43,089 nucleotides of DNA from an uncultured Eubacteriales bacterium (GCA_902790495.1 CADASK010000025.1:1-43089); one strand, 5' to 3'; shown: positions 34,725-43,089, counted from the first letter of the stretch. The notes: generated by a model from the letters alone, not told the origin. Translations and numbers: made by a program.

Positions 34725-34744
34725 AGCGGCGACGGTTCGCCGCT
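34725..34744 (+). promoter_or_regulatory. perfect hairpin in the pnp leader
   Basis: AGCGGCGA pairs with TCGCCGCT around CGGT, about 45 bases before the pnp start. In E. coli a pnp leader hairpin is cut by RNase III for autoregulation. A similar role here is only an inference. The gap 34312-34789 otherwise holds the rpsO terminator and type A copies 11 and 12. Confidence 0.4.
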
Positions 34745-34789
34745 GTCCTCAGAGAACGACGAGATGTGAAAAGGAAAAAGGAGAAAAGC

Positions 34790-36946
34790 ATGGCTTACAA
34801 ATCCTACAGCATGGATCTGGCGGGCAAGAAGCTGACGCTGGAATTCGGCAAATACTGCGAGCAGGCCAACGGCTCCGTCTGGGTCCACCTGGGCGACACG
34901 GTGGTGATGGTCAACGCGACCATGGCTCCCACCCCCCGCGAGGGCGTGGACTTCTTCCCCCTGGCCGTGGACGTGGAGGAGAAGCAGTACTCCGTGGGCA
35001 AGATCCCCGGAGGCTTCATCAAGCGTGAAGGCCGTCCCACCGAGAAGGCGACCCTGACCTGCCGCCTGATCGACCGCCCGCTGCGCCCCCTGTTCAACAA
35101 GGGCATGCGCAACGACGTGCAGGTCGTGGTGACCATCCTCTCCGTGGAGCAGGACGTGCCGCCGGAAATCCCCGGCATGATCGGCTCCTCCGTGGCCCTC
35201 GCTGTCAGCGACATCCCGTGGGGCGGCCCCACCGGCGCTGTGGTCGTCGGCCGGGTGAACGGCGAGTATGTCATCAACCCCGATGAGGCCCAGCGCGCGG
35301 CCTCCGACATGAACGTGTACGTGGCCGGCACCAAGGACGCCATCATGATGGTGGAGGCCGGCGCGAACGAGCTGAGCGAGGACGTGATGCTGGACGGCAT
35401 CATGTTCGCCCACGACTATATCAAGCAGATCGTCGAGTTCCAGGAGATGATCGTGGCGGAGATCGGCAAGGAAAAGGTCGAGGTGCCGCTGATCACCACC
35501 GGCGACGACGTGAAGGCCGCCGTGCGCGCCTTCGCCTATGACAAGGCCGTGTGGACCTTCTCCACCTTTGAGCGCTATGAGCGCCAGGCCCGCGAGAAGC
35601 AGGTGAAGGAGGAGACCCTGGCCGCCCTGAGCGAGCAGTTCCCGGGCCGTGAGAGCGAGATCGCCGACGCCCTGTACTACCTCAACAAGGAAGTCATGCG
35701 CCGCCGCATCCTGGACGAGGGTGTCCGCGCGGACGGCCGCAAGCTGGACGAGATCCGCCCCATCTGGTGCGAGGTCGGCGTGCTGCCCCGCGTGCACGGT
35801 TCCGCCGTGTTCACCCGCGGCCAGACCCAGGCCCTGACCGTGACCACCCTGGGCCCCGTGAGCGAGGGCCAGGTGCTGGACGGCCTGAGCAGCGAGGACT
35901 TCAAGCGCTACATCCACCAGTACAACATGCCGCCGTATGCCACCGGTGAGGCCGGACGCCTGAAGAGCCCGGGCCGCCGCGAGATCGGCCACGGCGCGCT
36001 GGCGGAGCGCGCGCTCCTGCCCGTGATCCCCTCCGAGGAAGAGTTCCCCTACGCGATGCGCCTGGTGAGCGAGATCCTTTCCTCCAACGGCTCCTCCTCC
36101 ATGGCCTCCGTGTGCGGCTCCACCCTGTCCCTGATGGACGCGGGCGTGCCGATCCACGCGCCGGTGGCGGGCGTCGCCATGGGCCTGATCAAGGACACCG
36201 AGAGCGACAAGCTGGCCGTGCTGACCGATATCCAGGGCCTGGAGGACTTCCTGGGCGATATGGACTTCAAGGTGGCCGGCACCATGAACGGCATCACTGC
36301 CATCCAGATGGACATCAAGATCGCCGGCATCAGCCGTGAGATCCTGAAGACCGCCCTGGAGCAGGCCCTGCAGGGCCGCCTGTACATCCTCAAGCTCATG
36401 CTCGACTGCATCGGTCAGCCCCGCGAGAGCCTGAACAAGTACGCGCCCAAGATCATCCGCTTCACGATCAACCCCGAGAAGATCCGTGAAGTCATCGGGC
36501 CTGGCGGCAAGATGATCAACAAGATCATCGCCGAGACCGGCGTCAAGATCGACATCGAGGACGACGGCCGCGTGTTCATCTCCACCCCCGACGAGGAGGC
36601 CGCCGCCAAGGCGCGCAGGATCATCGAGGGCATCGCGAAGGATATCGAAGTGGGCGATGTGTTCACCGGCAAGGTGGTGCGCATCATGAACTTCGGCGCC
36701 TTCGTGGAGCTGGCCCCCGGCAAGGACGGCATGATCCACATCTCCAAGCTGGCCAACCACCGCGTGGAGAAGGTCGAGGATGTGGTGAAGATCGGCGACG
36801 AGCTGGAGGTCAAGGTCAACGAGATCGACGCTCAGGGCCGCATCAACCTGATCCGCAACGACATGGTGTATGAGAACACCGCGCCCCGCCGCACCGAGGG
36901 CAAGGAAGGCTTCCGCCGTCCCCCGCGTCGGGATGGCCGCGCGTAA
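34790..36946 (+). CDS. pnp: polyribonucleotide nucleotidyltransferase (PNPase)
   Basis: PNPase degrades RNA 3' to 5' with phosphate and is a core mRNA decay enzyme. The 718-residue product has two RNase PH-like domains, the second carrying SSNGSSSMASVCGSTLSLMDAGVPI and the catalytic Asp in the DIQGLEDFLGDMDFKVAGT segment. A KH domain (IREVIGPGGKMINKIIAETG) and an S1 domain (GDVFTGKVVRIMNFGAFVEL) follow, then a short basic tail. The GGRPTEKATL-like FIKREGRPTEKATLTCRL patch is also present. I set the start at 34790, with AAAGGAG ahead; an in-frame start at 34766 is unlikely. Copies 11 and 12 of the type A repeat lie in its leader. Confidence 0.98.
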   Translation: MAYKSYSMDLAGKKLTLEFGKYCEQANGSVWVHLGDTVVMVNATMAPTPREGVDFFPLAVDVEEKQYSVGKIPGGFIKREGRPTEKATLTCRLIDRPLRPLFNKGMRNDVQVVVTILSVEQDVPPEIPGMIGSSVALAVSDIPWGGPTGAVVVGRVNGEYVINPDEAQRAASDMNVYVAGTKDAIMMVEAGANELSEDVMLDGIMFAHDYIKQIVEFQEMIVAEIGKEKVEVPLITTGDDVKAAVRAFAYDKAVWTFSTFERYERQAREKQVKEETLAALSEQFPGRESEIADALYYLNKEVMRRRILDEGVRADGRKLDEIRPIWCEVGVLPRVHGSAVFTRGQTQALTVTTLGPVSEGQVLDGLSSEDFKRYIHQYNMPPYATGEAGRLKSPGRREIGHGALAERALLPVIPSEEEFPYAMRLVSEILSSNGSSSMASVCGSTLSLMDAGVPIHAPVAGVAMGLIKDTESDKLAVLTDIQGLEDFLGDMDFKVAGTMNGITAIQMDIKIAGISREILKTALEQALQGRLYILKLMLDCIGQPRESLNKYAPKIIRFTINPEKIREVIGPGGKMINKIIAETGVKIDIEDDGRVFISTPDEEAAAKARRIIEGIAKDIEVGDVFTGKVVRIMNFGAFVELAPGKDGMIHISKLANHRVEKVEDVVKIGDELEVKVNEIDAQGRINLIRNDMVYENTAPRRTEGKEGFRRPPRRDGRA

Positions 36947-36990
36947 GAAAAATCATCATCGCGCCCATGCGCGAAATGCGTAGACATGCG

Positions 36991-37030
36991 AAATTCGCAA
37001 AGGCTCCCATGGGCTTTTGCGAATTTTGCG
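36991..37030 (+). terminator. hairpin terminator after pnp
   Basis: ATTCGCAAAGGC (36993-37004) pairs with GCTTTTGCGAAT (37013-37024) with one wobble, then TTTTGCG. The T tract is short, so termination may be partial. Confidence 0.55.
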
Positions 37031-37065
37031 TAATATAAAAAGGTCGGAGAGAGGAGGAATCAGCC

Positions 37066-38388
37066 TTGGATCGCTTCAGACTGCGCCCGTACCAGGTCAT
37101 CGTCGGAGGCTTCCTGCTCCTGATCCTCCTCGGGGCCTGCCTGCTCTCGCTGCCCTTCGCCAGCCGCGCGCCGGGCTCCGTGCCCTTCGGGGACTGCCTG
37201 TTCACCGCCACCTCGGCGGTGTGCGTGACCGGCCTCATCGTGCGGGACACCGCCACCACCTGGACCCTCTTCGGCCAGGGGGTGCTGCTCGTCCTCATCC
37301 AGATCGGCGGCATGGGCGTGGTGACCATGGCCCTGATGCTGTCCTTCTTCTCCGGCCGCAAGATCGGGCTGATGCAGCGTGTGCTGATGCGGGAGACCAT
37401 CTCAGCCCCGCAGGTCGGCGGCATCGTGCGCCTCACGCGCTTCATCCTGATCTCCACGGCGGCCATCGAGGGCGCGGGCGCGCTGCTCCTGCTTCCGTCC
37501 TTCTGGCGGGCCTTCGGCTTCAGCCGCGGGCTGTGGTACGCGGTGTTCCATGCGGTGTCGGCTTTCTGCAACGCGGGCTTCGACCTGATGGGCGTCCGCG
37601 AGCCCTACTCCTCCATGACCACCTTCGCCCAGGATCCGCTGGTCAACCTCGCCCTGATCGCCCTGATCACCCTGGGCGGCCTCGGCTTCCTGGTGTGGAA
37701 CGACATCAAGACCAACGGTCTGCACTGGAAGCGCTATCGCGTGCAGACCAAGCTGGTGCTGACGGTCTCGCTGGCGCTGGTGCTGATCCCGGCCATCGCC
37801 TTCTACGCGCTGGAGCTGCAGACCTACGGCGCGGGCGAGCGCGTGCTGCCGGCGCTCTTCCAGTCCGTGACGCTGCGCACGGCGGGTTTCAACTCGGCGG
37901 ATCTGGGCAGCTTCTCGGATACGGGCAAGGTGACCATGATCCTCTGGATGCTGGTGGGCGGTTCGCCTGGCTCCACGGCCGGCGGCCTCAAGACTACGAC
38001 CCTGGCGGTGCTCTACCTGGCCCTGTGGGCTGTGGTGCGCCGCAGGGAGAACACCGAGGCCTTTGGCCGGCGCTTCCCGGAGGAGACGGCGCGCAGTGCG
38101 ATGGCCCTGCTGGTGCTGTACCTGACCCTGTTCATCTCTACCGGTATGCTGATCAGCCGGGTGGAGGGCCTGCCGCTGCTGACCTGCCTGTTTGAGACGG
38201 CCTCGGCGGTGGGCACCGTGGGCGTGACGCTGGGGATCACCCCGAGCCTCGGCCCACTCTCCCGCGCGCTGCTGATGGGGCTGATGTTCTTCGGCCGCGC
38301 CAGCGCCCTGACGCTGATCTACGCCGCCCAGCCCTTCCGCCCCACGGGCGTTGGCAAGCTCCCGGAGGAAAAGATTACGGTGGGTTGA
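37066..38388 (+). CDS. ktrB: K+ uptake channel subunit KtrB (TrkH family)
   Basis: The membrane subunit of a Ktr/Trk potassium uptake system. The 440-residue product has about eight to ten helices arranged as four pore repeats. Selectivity-filter Gly residues are seen in ATSAVCVTGL, HAVSAFCNAGFD, RTAGFNSADL and SAVGTVGVTLG, matching the four P-loops. The intramembrane gating loop GGSPGSTAGGLKTTT is also clear. The start is TTG at 37066 with GAGGAGG upstream; no ATG fits. The stop is 24 bases ahead of ktrA. Ktr systems in Gram-positives are often shut by c-di-AMP. No ydaO-type riboswitch is visible upstream. Confidence 0.94.
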   Translation: MDRFRLRPYQVIVGGFLLLILLGACLLSLPFASRAPGSVPFGDCLFTATSAVCVTGLIVRDTATTWTLFGQGVLLVLIQIGGMGVVTMALMLSFFSGRKIGLMQRVLMRETISAPQVGGIVRLTRFILISTAAIEGAGALLLLPSFWRAFGFSRGLWYAVFHAVSAFCNAGFDLMGVREPYSSMTTFAQDPLVNLALIALITLGGLGFLVWNDIKTNGLHWKRYRVQTKLVLTVSLALVLIPAIAFYALELQTYGAGERVLPALFQSVTLRTAGFNSADLGSFSDTGKVTMILWMLVGGSPGSTAGGLKTTTLAVLYLALWAVVRRRENTEAFGRRFPEETARSAMALLVLYLTLFISTGMLISRVEGLPLLTCLFETASAVGTVGVTLGITPSLGPLSRALLMGLMFFGRASALTLIYAAQPFRPTGVGKLPEEKITVG

Positions 38389-38412
38389 TATCTGTTTTAG
38401 GAGGAACTCCCT

Positions 38413-39060
38413 ATGAAATCCGTCATGCTCATCGGCCTCGGCCGCTTCGGCTATAACCTCGCCCAGGAGCTCAACGAGCTGGGCCACCAGGTGATGGCCG
38501 TGGACACCAGCGAAGAGCGGGTCAACCGCGTGATGCCCATCGTGACCGACGCCCAGATCGGCGACGCGACGGATGAGGCCTTCCTGGAGTCCCTCGGCGT
38601 GGACAACTACGACGTGTGCTTTGTGGCCATCGGCAGCGATTTCGAGAGCTCCCTGGTGGTGACCTCCCTGCTCAAGGAGCTGGGCGCGAAGAAGGTCATC
38701 GCCCGGGCCTCACGCGACATGCAGCGCAAGTTCCTGCTGCGCAACGGCGCGGACGAGGTGGTCTACCCGGAGAAGCAGCTGGCGGCCTGGACGGCCCTGC
38801 GCCACACCACCGACCATGTGTTGGACTTCATCGCCCTGGACAACGAGCACGCGATCTATGAGCTGGACGTGCCGGAGGAATGGTGGGGCAAGATGGTGGG
38901 CGACCTTAACATCCGCCGCCGCTACAACCTGAACATCCTCACCCTGCGCGGTGAGGACAAGCGCGGCATCCCGGTCAACGGCGACACGGTCTTCGCCCAG
39001 GGCCAGACCATGTTTGTGCTGGGACGCTGGAGCGACATCCAGAAGTGTCTGAAAGTGTAA
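38413..39060 (+). CDS. ktrA: K+ uptake regulatory subunit KtrA (TrkA/RCK family)
   Basis: The cytoplasmic ring-forming subunit that gates KtrB. The 215-residue product has an RCK_N Rossmann domain with GLGRFGYNLAQEL, the acidic VDTSEE that binds the adenine nucleotide ribose, and DATDEAFLESLGV, then a C-terminal RCK_C domain (about 135-215). This is the single-RCK size of KtrA, not the double-length TrkA. In S. aureus KtrA the RCK_C domain binds c-di-AMP. GGAGG lies eight bases ahead of the ATG. It is cotranscribed with ktrB. Confidence 0.95.
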   Translation: MKSVMLIGLGRFGYNLAQELNELGHQVMAVDTSEERVNRVMPIVTDAQIGDATDEAFLESLGVDNYDVCFVAIGSDFESSLVVTSLLKELGAKKVIARASRDMQRKFLLRNGADEVVYPEKQLAAWTALRHTTDHVLDFIALDNEHAIYELDVPEEWWGKMVGDLNIRRRYNLNILTLRGEDKRGIPVNGDTVFAQGQTMFVLGRWSDIQKCLKV

Positions 39061-39110
39061 GCACTATCTTTCTTCATGCCAATGCGATAAGCCTGACAGA
39101 AGAGCAGCGG

Positions 39111-39172
39111 GCGAAGGTTTCCAAAGGGCGATCGCAAAGCCCCCGGGTCGGCCCGCAGGCCGAAACCTCTTT
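39111..39172 (+). repeat. type A repeat, copy 13 (diverged)
   Basis: Stem 2 is TCGGCC/GGCCGA around CGCA, a third sequence for this stem that is still complementary. Stem 1 is imperfect here (CCAAAGGGC with GCCCCCGGG). Confidence 0.75.
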
Positions 39173-39224
39173 GTGAAAGATGAGGCTTTCTCAACTGAGA
39201 ATATATGACATTTTCTCTTCATAG

Positions 39225-39359
39225 CTGCAGGAGATTTCGCCGCCTGCGGGCGGCGACCAAAGGGCTTTGCGATCGGTCCAGGGCTGCCGCCCGTTCTCCG
39301 CTGAAAACTCCATAACATGGAGTTTTCCGGGCGCTCCGAACCCTTTGGAAACCATCGCC
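39225..39359 (-). repeat. type A repeat, copy 14 (long form, minus orientation)
   Basis: On the minus strand: CCAAAGGG, an insert with hairpin AAAACTCCAT/ATGGAGTTTT, then GATCGCAAA, GCCCTTTGG and stem 2 TCGCCGCC/GGCGGCGA. The insert hairpin differs from copies 2, 4 and 5 by a paired change (CGCC/GGCG to CTCC/GGAG). It lies tail to tail with copy 13. The gap 39061-39390 holds nothing else. Confidence 0.88.
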
Positions 39360-39390
39360 GGCTACAAGAATAGATCCAATTGGAGAAACC

Positions 39391-40638
39391 ATGCAAAAGA
39401 CCTGGACTTTATCCAACGGCGTCCGCGTCGTCGCGGAATCCATGCCGGAGATGCGCTCCGTCTCCGTCAACGTGTGGATGCACACCGGCTCCATGATGGA
39501 GACGGAAGCCGAAAACGGCATCAGCCATTTCCTGGAGCATATGGCCTTCAAGGGCACGGCCCGGCGCACCAACCGGGAGCTGGCGCGGGAGATGGACGCC
39601 ATGGGCGGCAACTTCAACGCCTACACCGCCCGGGACTGCACCTGCTACTACGCCCGCGTCATCGACGAGGATCTGGAGAAGGCGATGGACGTGCTCTCGG
39701 ACATCTCCATCCGCGCCGCGATGGACCCGGAGGAGATGGAGAAGGAGCGCGGCGTGGTGCTGGAGGAGATCGCCATGGACGAGGACTCGCCCGAGGATCT
39801 CGTGGGCGACATCCTGCACCAGAGCCAGTTTGAGGGCACCAGCGCCGGCCGGCCGATCCTGGGCACCTCAGCCCACGTCTCCGCCTACACGCGGCAGGAT
39901 CTGCTGGGCTACCGCGACAGCCACTACACGCCGCAGAGCTGTGTGGTGGGCGTGTGCGGCCACTACGACGAGGAGCGCCTGCGCGCCCTGCTGGAGACCT
40001 ATTTCGGCAGCTGGCAGCGCGAGGGCGTGACGCCTCACATTGGACTGTGGGAGGCCCAGAACGGGAAACTCATCACCCGCGAGAAGGACGTGGAGCAGCT
40101 GCACCTGAGCTTGGGCTACCCGGGCTTGGCCTACGGGGACGGCGACATCTACGCCCTGGCGACGCTCAGCAGCGTGCTGGGCGGCTCCATGTCGTCCCGC
40201 CTGTTCCAGCGCGTGCGCGAGGAGCTGGGCATGGCCTACACGGTCTACAGCTACGCCGACAGCTTCGAGGGCGGCGGCGCCTTTGCCGTGTACGCGGCGG
40301 TGTCGCCGAAGAACGGCCGGCAGGTGCTGGACGAGATCCTGAGCCAGGTGGAGCTGATGCGGCGCGACGGCCTGCAGGAGCGGGAATTCCTGGAGGCGAA
40401 GAATCAGCTGCGCATCAGCTACCTGCTGGGGCTGGAGAGCCCCTCCGGGCGCATCTCCGCCTGGGGACGGCAGCTGATGATGCTGGGCCGGGCCATCGAC
40501 AACGAGGAGACCCTGGCGCACATCGACAGCCTGACCCTCGAGCAGGTCAACGCCATGGCCCGGCGCGTGCTGAGCGCGCAGCCCAGCCTGGCCGTGGTGG
40601 GCCGCGGGGCGGACAGCTATCGGGAGGTGCGGGCATGA
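39391..40638 (+). CDS. M16 family zinc metallopeptidase (processing protease-like)
   Basis: The 415-residue product is a single M16 subunit like B. subtilis MlpA (YmxG). The inverted zinc motif HFLEH gives His 46, Glu 49 and His 50, and the distal Glu lies in VLEEIAMDEDSPED about 75 residues later. The C-terminal half has the substrate-facing Arg/Tyr segment LFQRVREELGMAYTVYSY. It therefore carries both halves needed for activity. There is no signal peptide. In B. subtilis mlpA lies just beyond pnp; here the Ktr genes come between. GGAGAAACC precedes the ATG. The stop overlaps the ruvX start by four bases. Confidence 0.94.
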   Translation: MQKTWTLSNGVRVVAESMPEMRSVSVNVWMHTGSMMETEAENGISHFLEHMAFKGTARRTNRELAREMDAMGGNFNAYTARDCTCYYARVIDEDLEKAMDVLSDISIRAAMDPEEMEKERGVVLEEIAMDEDSPEDLVGDILHQSQFEGTSAGRPILGTSAHVSAYTRQDLLGYRDSHYTPQSCVVGVCGHYDEERLRALLETYFGSWQREGVTPHIGLWEAQNGKLITREKDVEQLHLSLGYPGLAYGDGDIYALATLSSVLGGSMSSRLFQRVREELGMAYTVYSYADSFEGGGAFAVYAAVSPKNGRQVLDEILSQVELMRRDGLQEREFLEAKNQLRISYLLGLESPSGRISAWGRQLMMLGRAIDNEETLAHIDSLTLEQVNAMARRVLSAQPSLAVVGRGADSYREVRA

Positions 40639-41057
40639 ACGAGCGGATTGTGGCCCTGGACATCGGCGACGCGCGCATCGGCGTGGCCGTCAGCGACCCC
40701 ACCCGGCTGATCGCCAGCCCGGTGGAGGTGATCCAGAGCGTCGGCTGGGGGCCGGACACGAAGAAGATCGCGGCCATCTGCCAGCGGTACGAGACCGTCG
40801 AGGTGCTCAGCGGCCTGCCGCTGAACATGGACGGCACCGAGGGCTTCCAGGCGAAAAAGGTGCGCGGCCTCTGCCAGCAGCTGGAGAAGGCGGGCCTGCA
40901 TGTGACCTTCATGGACGAGCGCCTCTCCACCGTGCAGGCCGAGGACGCCCTGATCGAGGGCGGCGTCTCCCGCGAAGGCCGCCGCAAGGTGGTGGACAAG
41001 GTCGCCGCCGCCGTCATCCTCCAGCGCTGGCTCGACGCGCAGAGGGCAGGAAACTAG
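40635..41057 (+). CDS. ruvX: putative Holliday junction resolvase RuvX (YqgF)
   Basis: An RNase H-like nuclease of 140 residues, implicated in recombination intermediates and pre-16S rRNA processing. Motifs: ALDIGDARIGVAVSDPT at the N-terminus (first acidic residue), VEVLSGLPLNMDGTEG in the middle, FMDERLSTVQAE and VVDKVAAAVILQRWLD at the end (last catalytic Asp). The ATG at 40635 overlaps the M16 stop (ATGA) and GGGAGGTG lies before it. ruvX followed by a DUF1292 gene is a conserved Firmicutes order (yrrK-yrzB). Confidence 0.96.
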   Translation: MNERIVALDIGDARIGVAVSDPTRLIASPVEVIQSVGWGPDTKKIAAICQRYETVEVLSGLPLNMDGTEGFQAKKVRGLCQQLEKAGLHVTFMDERLSTVQAEDALIEGGVSREGRRKVVDKVAAAVILQRWLDAQRAGN

Positions 41058-41085
41058 TTATAATTGTTGCCGTTTAAAGGCGGCT

Positions 41086-41150
41086 GCGAAGGGGTGCAGG
41101 GGGCGATCGCAAAGCCCCCTGCCCGCGCCCGCAGGCGCGGAATCCCTGCC
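41086..41150 (+). repeat. type A repeat, copy 15
   Basis: Stem 1 GCAGGGGGC/GCCCCCTGC around GATCGCAAA, stem 2 CCGCGCC/GGCGCGG around CGCA, outer helix GGGGT/ATCCC. It separates ruvX from the DUF1292 gene. Confidence 0.88.
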
Positions 41151-41204
41151 CAAAATGAAAAGATCAATATCCAAATTCAAATACTCATCAAGGAGGATAC
41201 TCTC

Positions 41205-41534
41205 ATGAGCGAAACCGAACGCGATGACAACATCATCGAACTCATCGACGAAAACGGCGGCACCGTGCAGTTCGAGCACGTGGCCACCATCGAGCACGAG
41301 GGCGAATACTACATCGCTCTGATGCTCCTGGACGAGGATCACACCGAGGATGACGACGAGGGCGAGCTGGTGCTGATGAAGATCGACACGGACGACAAGG
41401 GCGAGGAGTGCTACGTCGCCGTGGAGGACGAGGATCTGCAGCAGGTGCTCTTCGACAAGTGCATGGCGCTGCTGGACGAGGAGTTCAACGGCGTGGAATT
41501 CGAGGATGAGGACGACGCCGAGGGCGAGGCTTGA
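41205..41534 (+). CDS. DUF1292 family protein (YrzB-like)
   Basis: A 109-residue, very acidic cytoplasmic protein with the DUF1292 pattern: an N-terminal beta segment ELIDENGGTVQFEHVATIEHEGEYYIALM, an acidic turn, ELVLMKID and a helix ending VLFDKCMALLDEEF. Function unknown in any organism that I know of. AAGGAGG lies nine bases ahead of the ATG. In many Firmicutes it follows ruvX, as here. Its TGA overlaps the ATG of the deacetylase gene by one base. Confidence 0.92.
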   Translation: MSETERDDNIIELIDENGGTVQFEHVATIEHEGEYYIALMLLDEDHTEDDDEGELVLMKIDTDDKGEECYVAVEDEDLQQVLFDKCMALLDEEFNGVEFEDEDDAEGEA

Positions 41535-42913
41535 TGCGTATGAAACAGCTCACCCGTTTGCTGGCGCTGCTGACAGCGCTGGCGCTCCTGGCAGGCCTGC
41601 CGGGCGGCGCGCTGGCGGCGCAATCCGACAAGCCCCGGACGCCGCTGCAGGACTGCCACAAGGTGGAGCTGACCCACACCGACACCACCCTGGAGAACAA
41701 GAGCGTGGTGCGCGTGTGGGCGGCCAAGACCGCGCTGCCGTCGGTGGACGAGGAGCTGGCGGCCATCACCGCCGCGTGGGCGGAGGAGATCGGCCCCGAG
41801 CTGCCCAAGGCGGCCAACAAGACCGAAAAGAACAGCCGGGTGGACATCGAGATCCGCTACAGCCGCACGGGCCTGACCTGGATGAGCTTTGTGGTACAGG
41901 CGCGCACGACCTATCACCGGGATCTGACCGGGCAGCGGATGACCACCCGCACCTACGACATGACCACCGGCGAGCGCGTGCTGCTGACGGACATCTTCCC
42001 GGAGGACAGCGAGGCCTGGGCGCTCCTGGCGGACACGGTGCGGGAGACCTGTGCGGCCTACTTCCCGGACGTGGAGCCGGACGCGGCGGCGCTGGAGAGC
42101 CTCTGCACCCGCGAGGCGCTGGAGCAGGCGGAATTCTCGCTGCACGGCATGTCGCTGGTGCTGCACATCCCGGCGGAGACCCTCTACCCGGAGCGCTACA
42201 CGCTGATGGAGGTCACCCTTTTCTACCCCCAGATCCGCCCGATGATGACGGAGAAGGCCCAGGAGGAGACCGACAACCTCAGCTACTACAGCACCTGCGC
42301 CCTGACCTTCGACGACGGGCCGGTGCGCACCAACACGACCCTGGTGCTGCAGAGCCTGATGGAGACCGGCTCCCGGGCGACCTTCTTCGTGATCGGCAAC
42401 CGGATCAAGAACTTTGCCGACCTGGTGCAGCGCGAGCACGACGAGGGCCACGCGGTGGGCACCCACAACTGGACCCACGCCAACGCGACCAAGATCAGCG
42501 CGGCCAACATCCGCTCCATGCCGAAGAAGTGCAGCGACGCGATGCTGGCGGCCATCGGCATCCGGGAGCGCTACGACCGGGTGCCCTACGGCCTCTATCC
42601 GCCGATGGTGAAGAACAAGGTGGGCTGGAGCTACATCCAGTGGAGCCTGGACACCTACGACTGGCGCGGCCGCTCCACCGCCACCGTGCTGAAGACGGTG
42701 AAGAAGCAGATCGATGACGGGGACATCATCCTCTGCCACGACATCAAGGACAAGACGCCCGCGACCGCCAAGGCGGTGGCCAACTGGCTGCAGGAGAACG
42801 GCTACATGCTGCTGACGGTGGACGAGCTGATGGCCAAGGACGGCGTGGAGCTGCAGCCGGACACGGTGTACTATCGCTGCAAGGACGGCGACACCAGCAA
42901 GAAGGATCGGTGA
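41534..42913 (+). CDS. exported polysaccharide deacetylase, PdaC-like
   Basis: Likely removes N-acetyl groups from peptidoglycan or another cell-wall glycan outside the membrane. The 459-residue product has a signal peptide ending GGALA near residue 28. A DUF4163/DUF3298-type domain (about 35-240; RTYDMTTGERVLLTDIF) follows, then a NodB domain. All NodB motifs are present: TFDDGP (Asp near 260-261), THNWTH (His 311 and 315, zinc), RVPYG, DTYDWRG and IILCHDI. This matches the domain order of B. subtilis PdaC. The start at 41534 is coupled to the DUF1292 stop; an alternative ATG lies two codons in. A strong terminator follows. Confidence 0.94.
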   Translation: MRMKQLTRLLALLTALALLAGLPGGALAAQSDKPRTPLQDCHKVELTHTDTTLENKSVVRVWAAKTALPSVDEELAAITAAWAEEIGPELPKAANKTEKNSRVDIEIRYSRTGLTWMSFVVQARTTYHRDLTGQRMTTRTYDMTTGERVLLTDIFPEDSEAWALLADTVRETCAAYFPDVEPDAAALESLCTREALEQAEFSLHGMSLVLHIPAETLYPERYTLMEVTLFYPQIRPMMTEKAQEETDNLSYYSTCALTFDDGPVRTNTTLVLQSLMETGSRATFFVIGNRIKNFADLVQREHDEGHAVGTHNWTHANATKISAANIRSMPKKCSDAMLAAIGIRERYDRVPYGLYPPMVKNKVGWSYIQWSLDTYDWRGRSTATVLKTVKKQIDDGDIILCHDIKDKTPATAKAVANWLQENGYMLLTVDELMAKDGVELQPDTVYYRCKDGDTSKKDR

Positions 42914-42939
42914 GCTTCCCCGCTGTGAAGCGCATCCAC

Positions 42940-42988
42940 AAAGATCGATCGGAAGGACGATGGTTCCTTGCGATCGATCTTTTGTTTT
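42940..42988 (+). terminator. intrinsic terminator after the deacetylase gene
   Basis: AAAGATCGATCG (42940-42951) pairs with CGATCGATCTTT (42971-42982) with an inner GGAA/TTCC, then TGTTTT. The remaining bases to 43089 hold no gene I can identify. Confidence 0.9.
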
Positions 42989-43089
42989 CACCTTGAATTG
43001 TCAAGTCAAGTGCAACGAAGTACCAAAGAAAACTTCGAAGGGGGACTTCCAGCCGAGACATTTACGAGGACGATGATTGAGCAGATCGA

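Noticed and set aside
34574-36760. Minus-strand open frame (728 aa) antisense to pnp
   Set aside because: Shadow composition, and it would run into type A repeats.
36947-37065. c-di-AMP (ydaO) riboswitch before ktrB
   Set aside because: The gap is only about 120 bp and is mostly the hairpin at 36991-37030; no ydaO motifs were found.

Overview
The window looks like chromosomal DNA of a high-GC Gram-positive bacterium of the class Clostridia, probably an uncultured gut or rumen lineage. The evidence is a PolC-type replicative polymerase, a T-box leader on leuS, rpsO-pnp and radA-yacL gene order, AGGAGG-type ribosome sites and sigma-A promoters. The order-level placement (a Christensenellales-like group) is my guess. 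No rRNA, tRNA, CRISPR array, prophage or intact transposase was seen. Genes are close-packed and most antisense open frames are high-GC shadows.

Layout. 1-3850: an E2-like acyltransferase-fold protein, radA and a YacL-like PIN/TRAM membrane protein, all +. 3867-5198: aminopeptidase C (-). 5387-11198: a minus-strand operon behind a strong promoter and a T-box leader: leuS, a sugar-phosphate nucleotidyltransferase-like gene, trmL, a small membrane protein and two overlapping uracil-DNA-glycosylase-family genes. 11338-17428: an exported protein of unknown function, a GH31 glycosidase, a MetQ-like binding protein whose sequence order is circularly permuted, and another exported protein with a likely frameshift near its end. 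17585-22050: a 1285-residue zinc-ribbon/one-TM/TPR-like protein translationally coupled to a small exported protein. 22278-29555 (-): an Orn/Lys/Arg-decarboxylase-type enzyme, a HAD phosphatase-thymidylate kinase fusion and polC. 29808-32812 (+): NusG domain II protein, Gx transporter, YfbR-like nucleotidase and an LCP-family cell wall enzyme. 33181-33729 (-): a small exported protein. 34057-42913 (+): rpsO, pnp, ktrB, ktrA, an M16 peptidase, ruvX, a DUF1292 gene and a PdaC-like polysaccharide deacetylase. The last 100 bases hold no identified gene.

The intergenic gaps are filled by repeats. The main family (type A; about 13 full and 3 partial copies) is a 60-65 bp element that folds into two adjacent hairpins, often closed by a short outer helix. 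Stem sequences differ between copies but stay complementary, so the fold rather than the sequence is conserved. Four copies carry an insert of about 67 bp with its own hairpin, which also shows a compensatory change. One copy supplies the C-terminus and stop codon of a glycosylase gene. The strongest leads are this repeat family, the permuted MetQ, the giant TPR-like membrane protein, the HAD-Tmk fusion and a promoter lying inside a perfect 13-bp inverted repeat at the left end.
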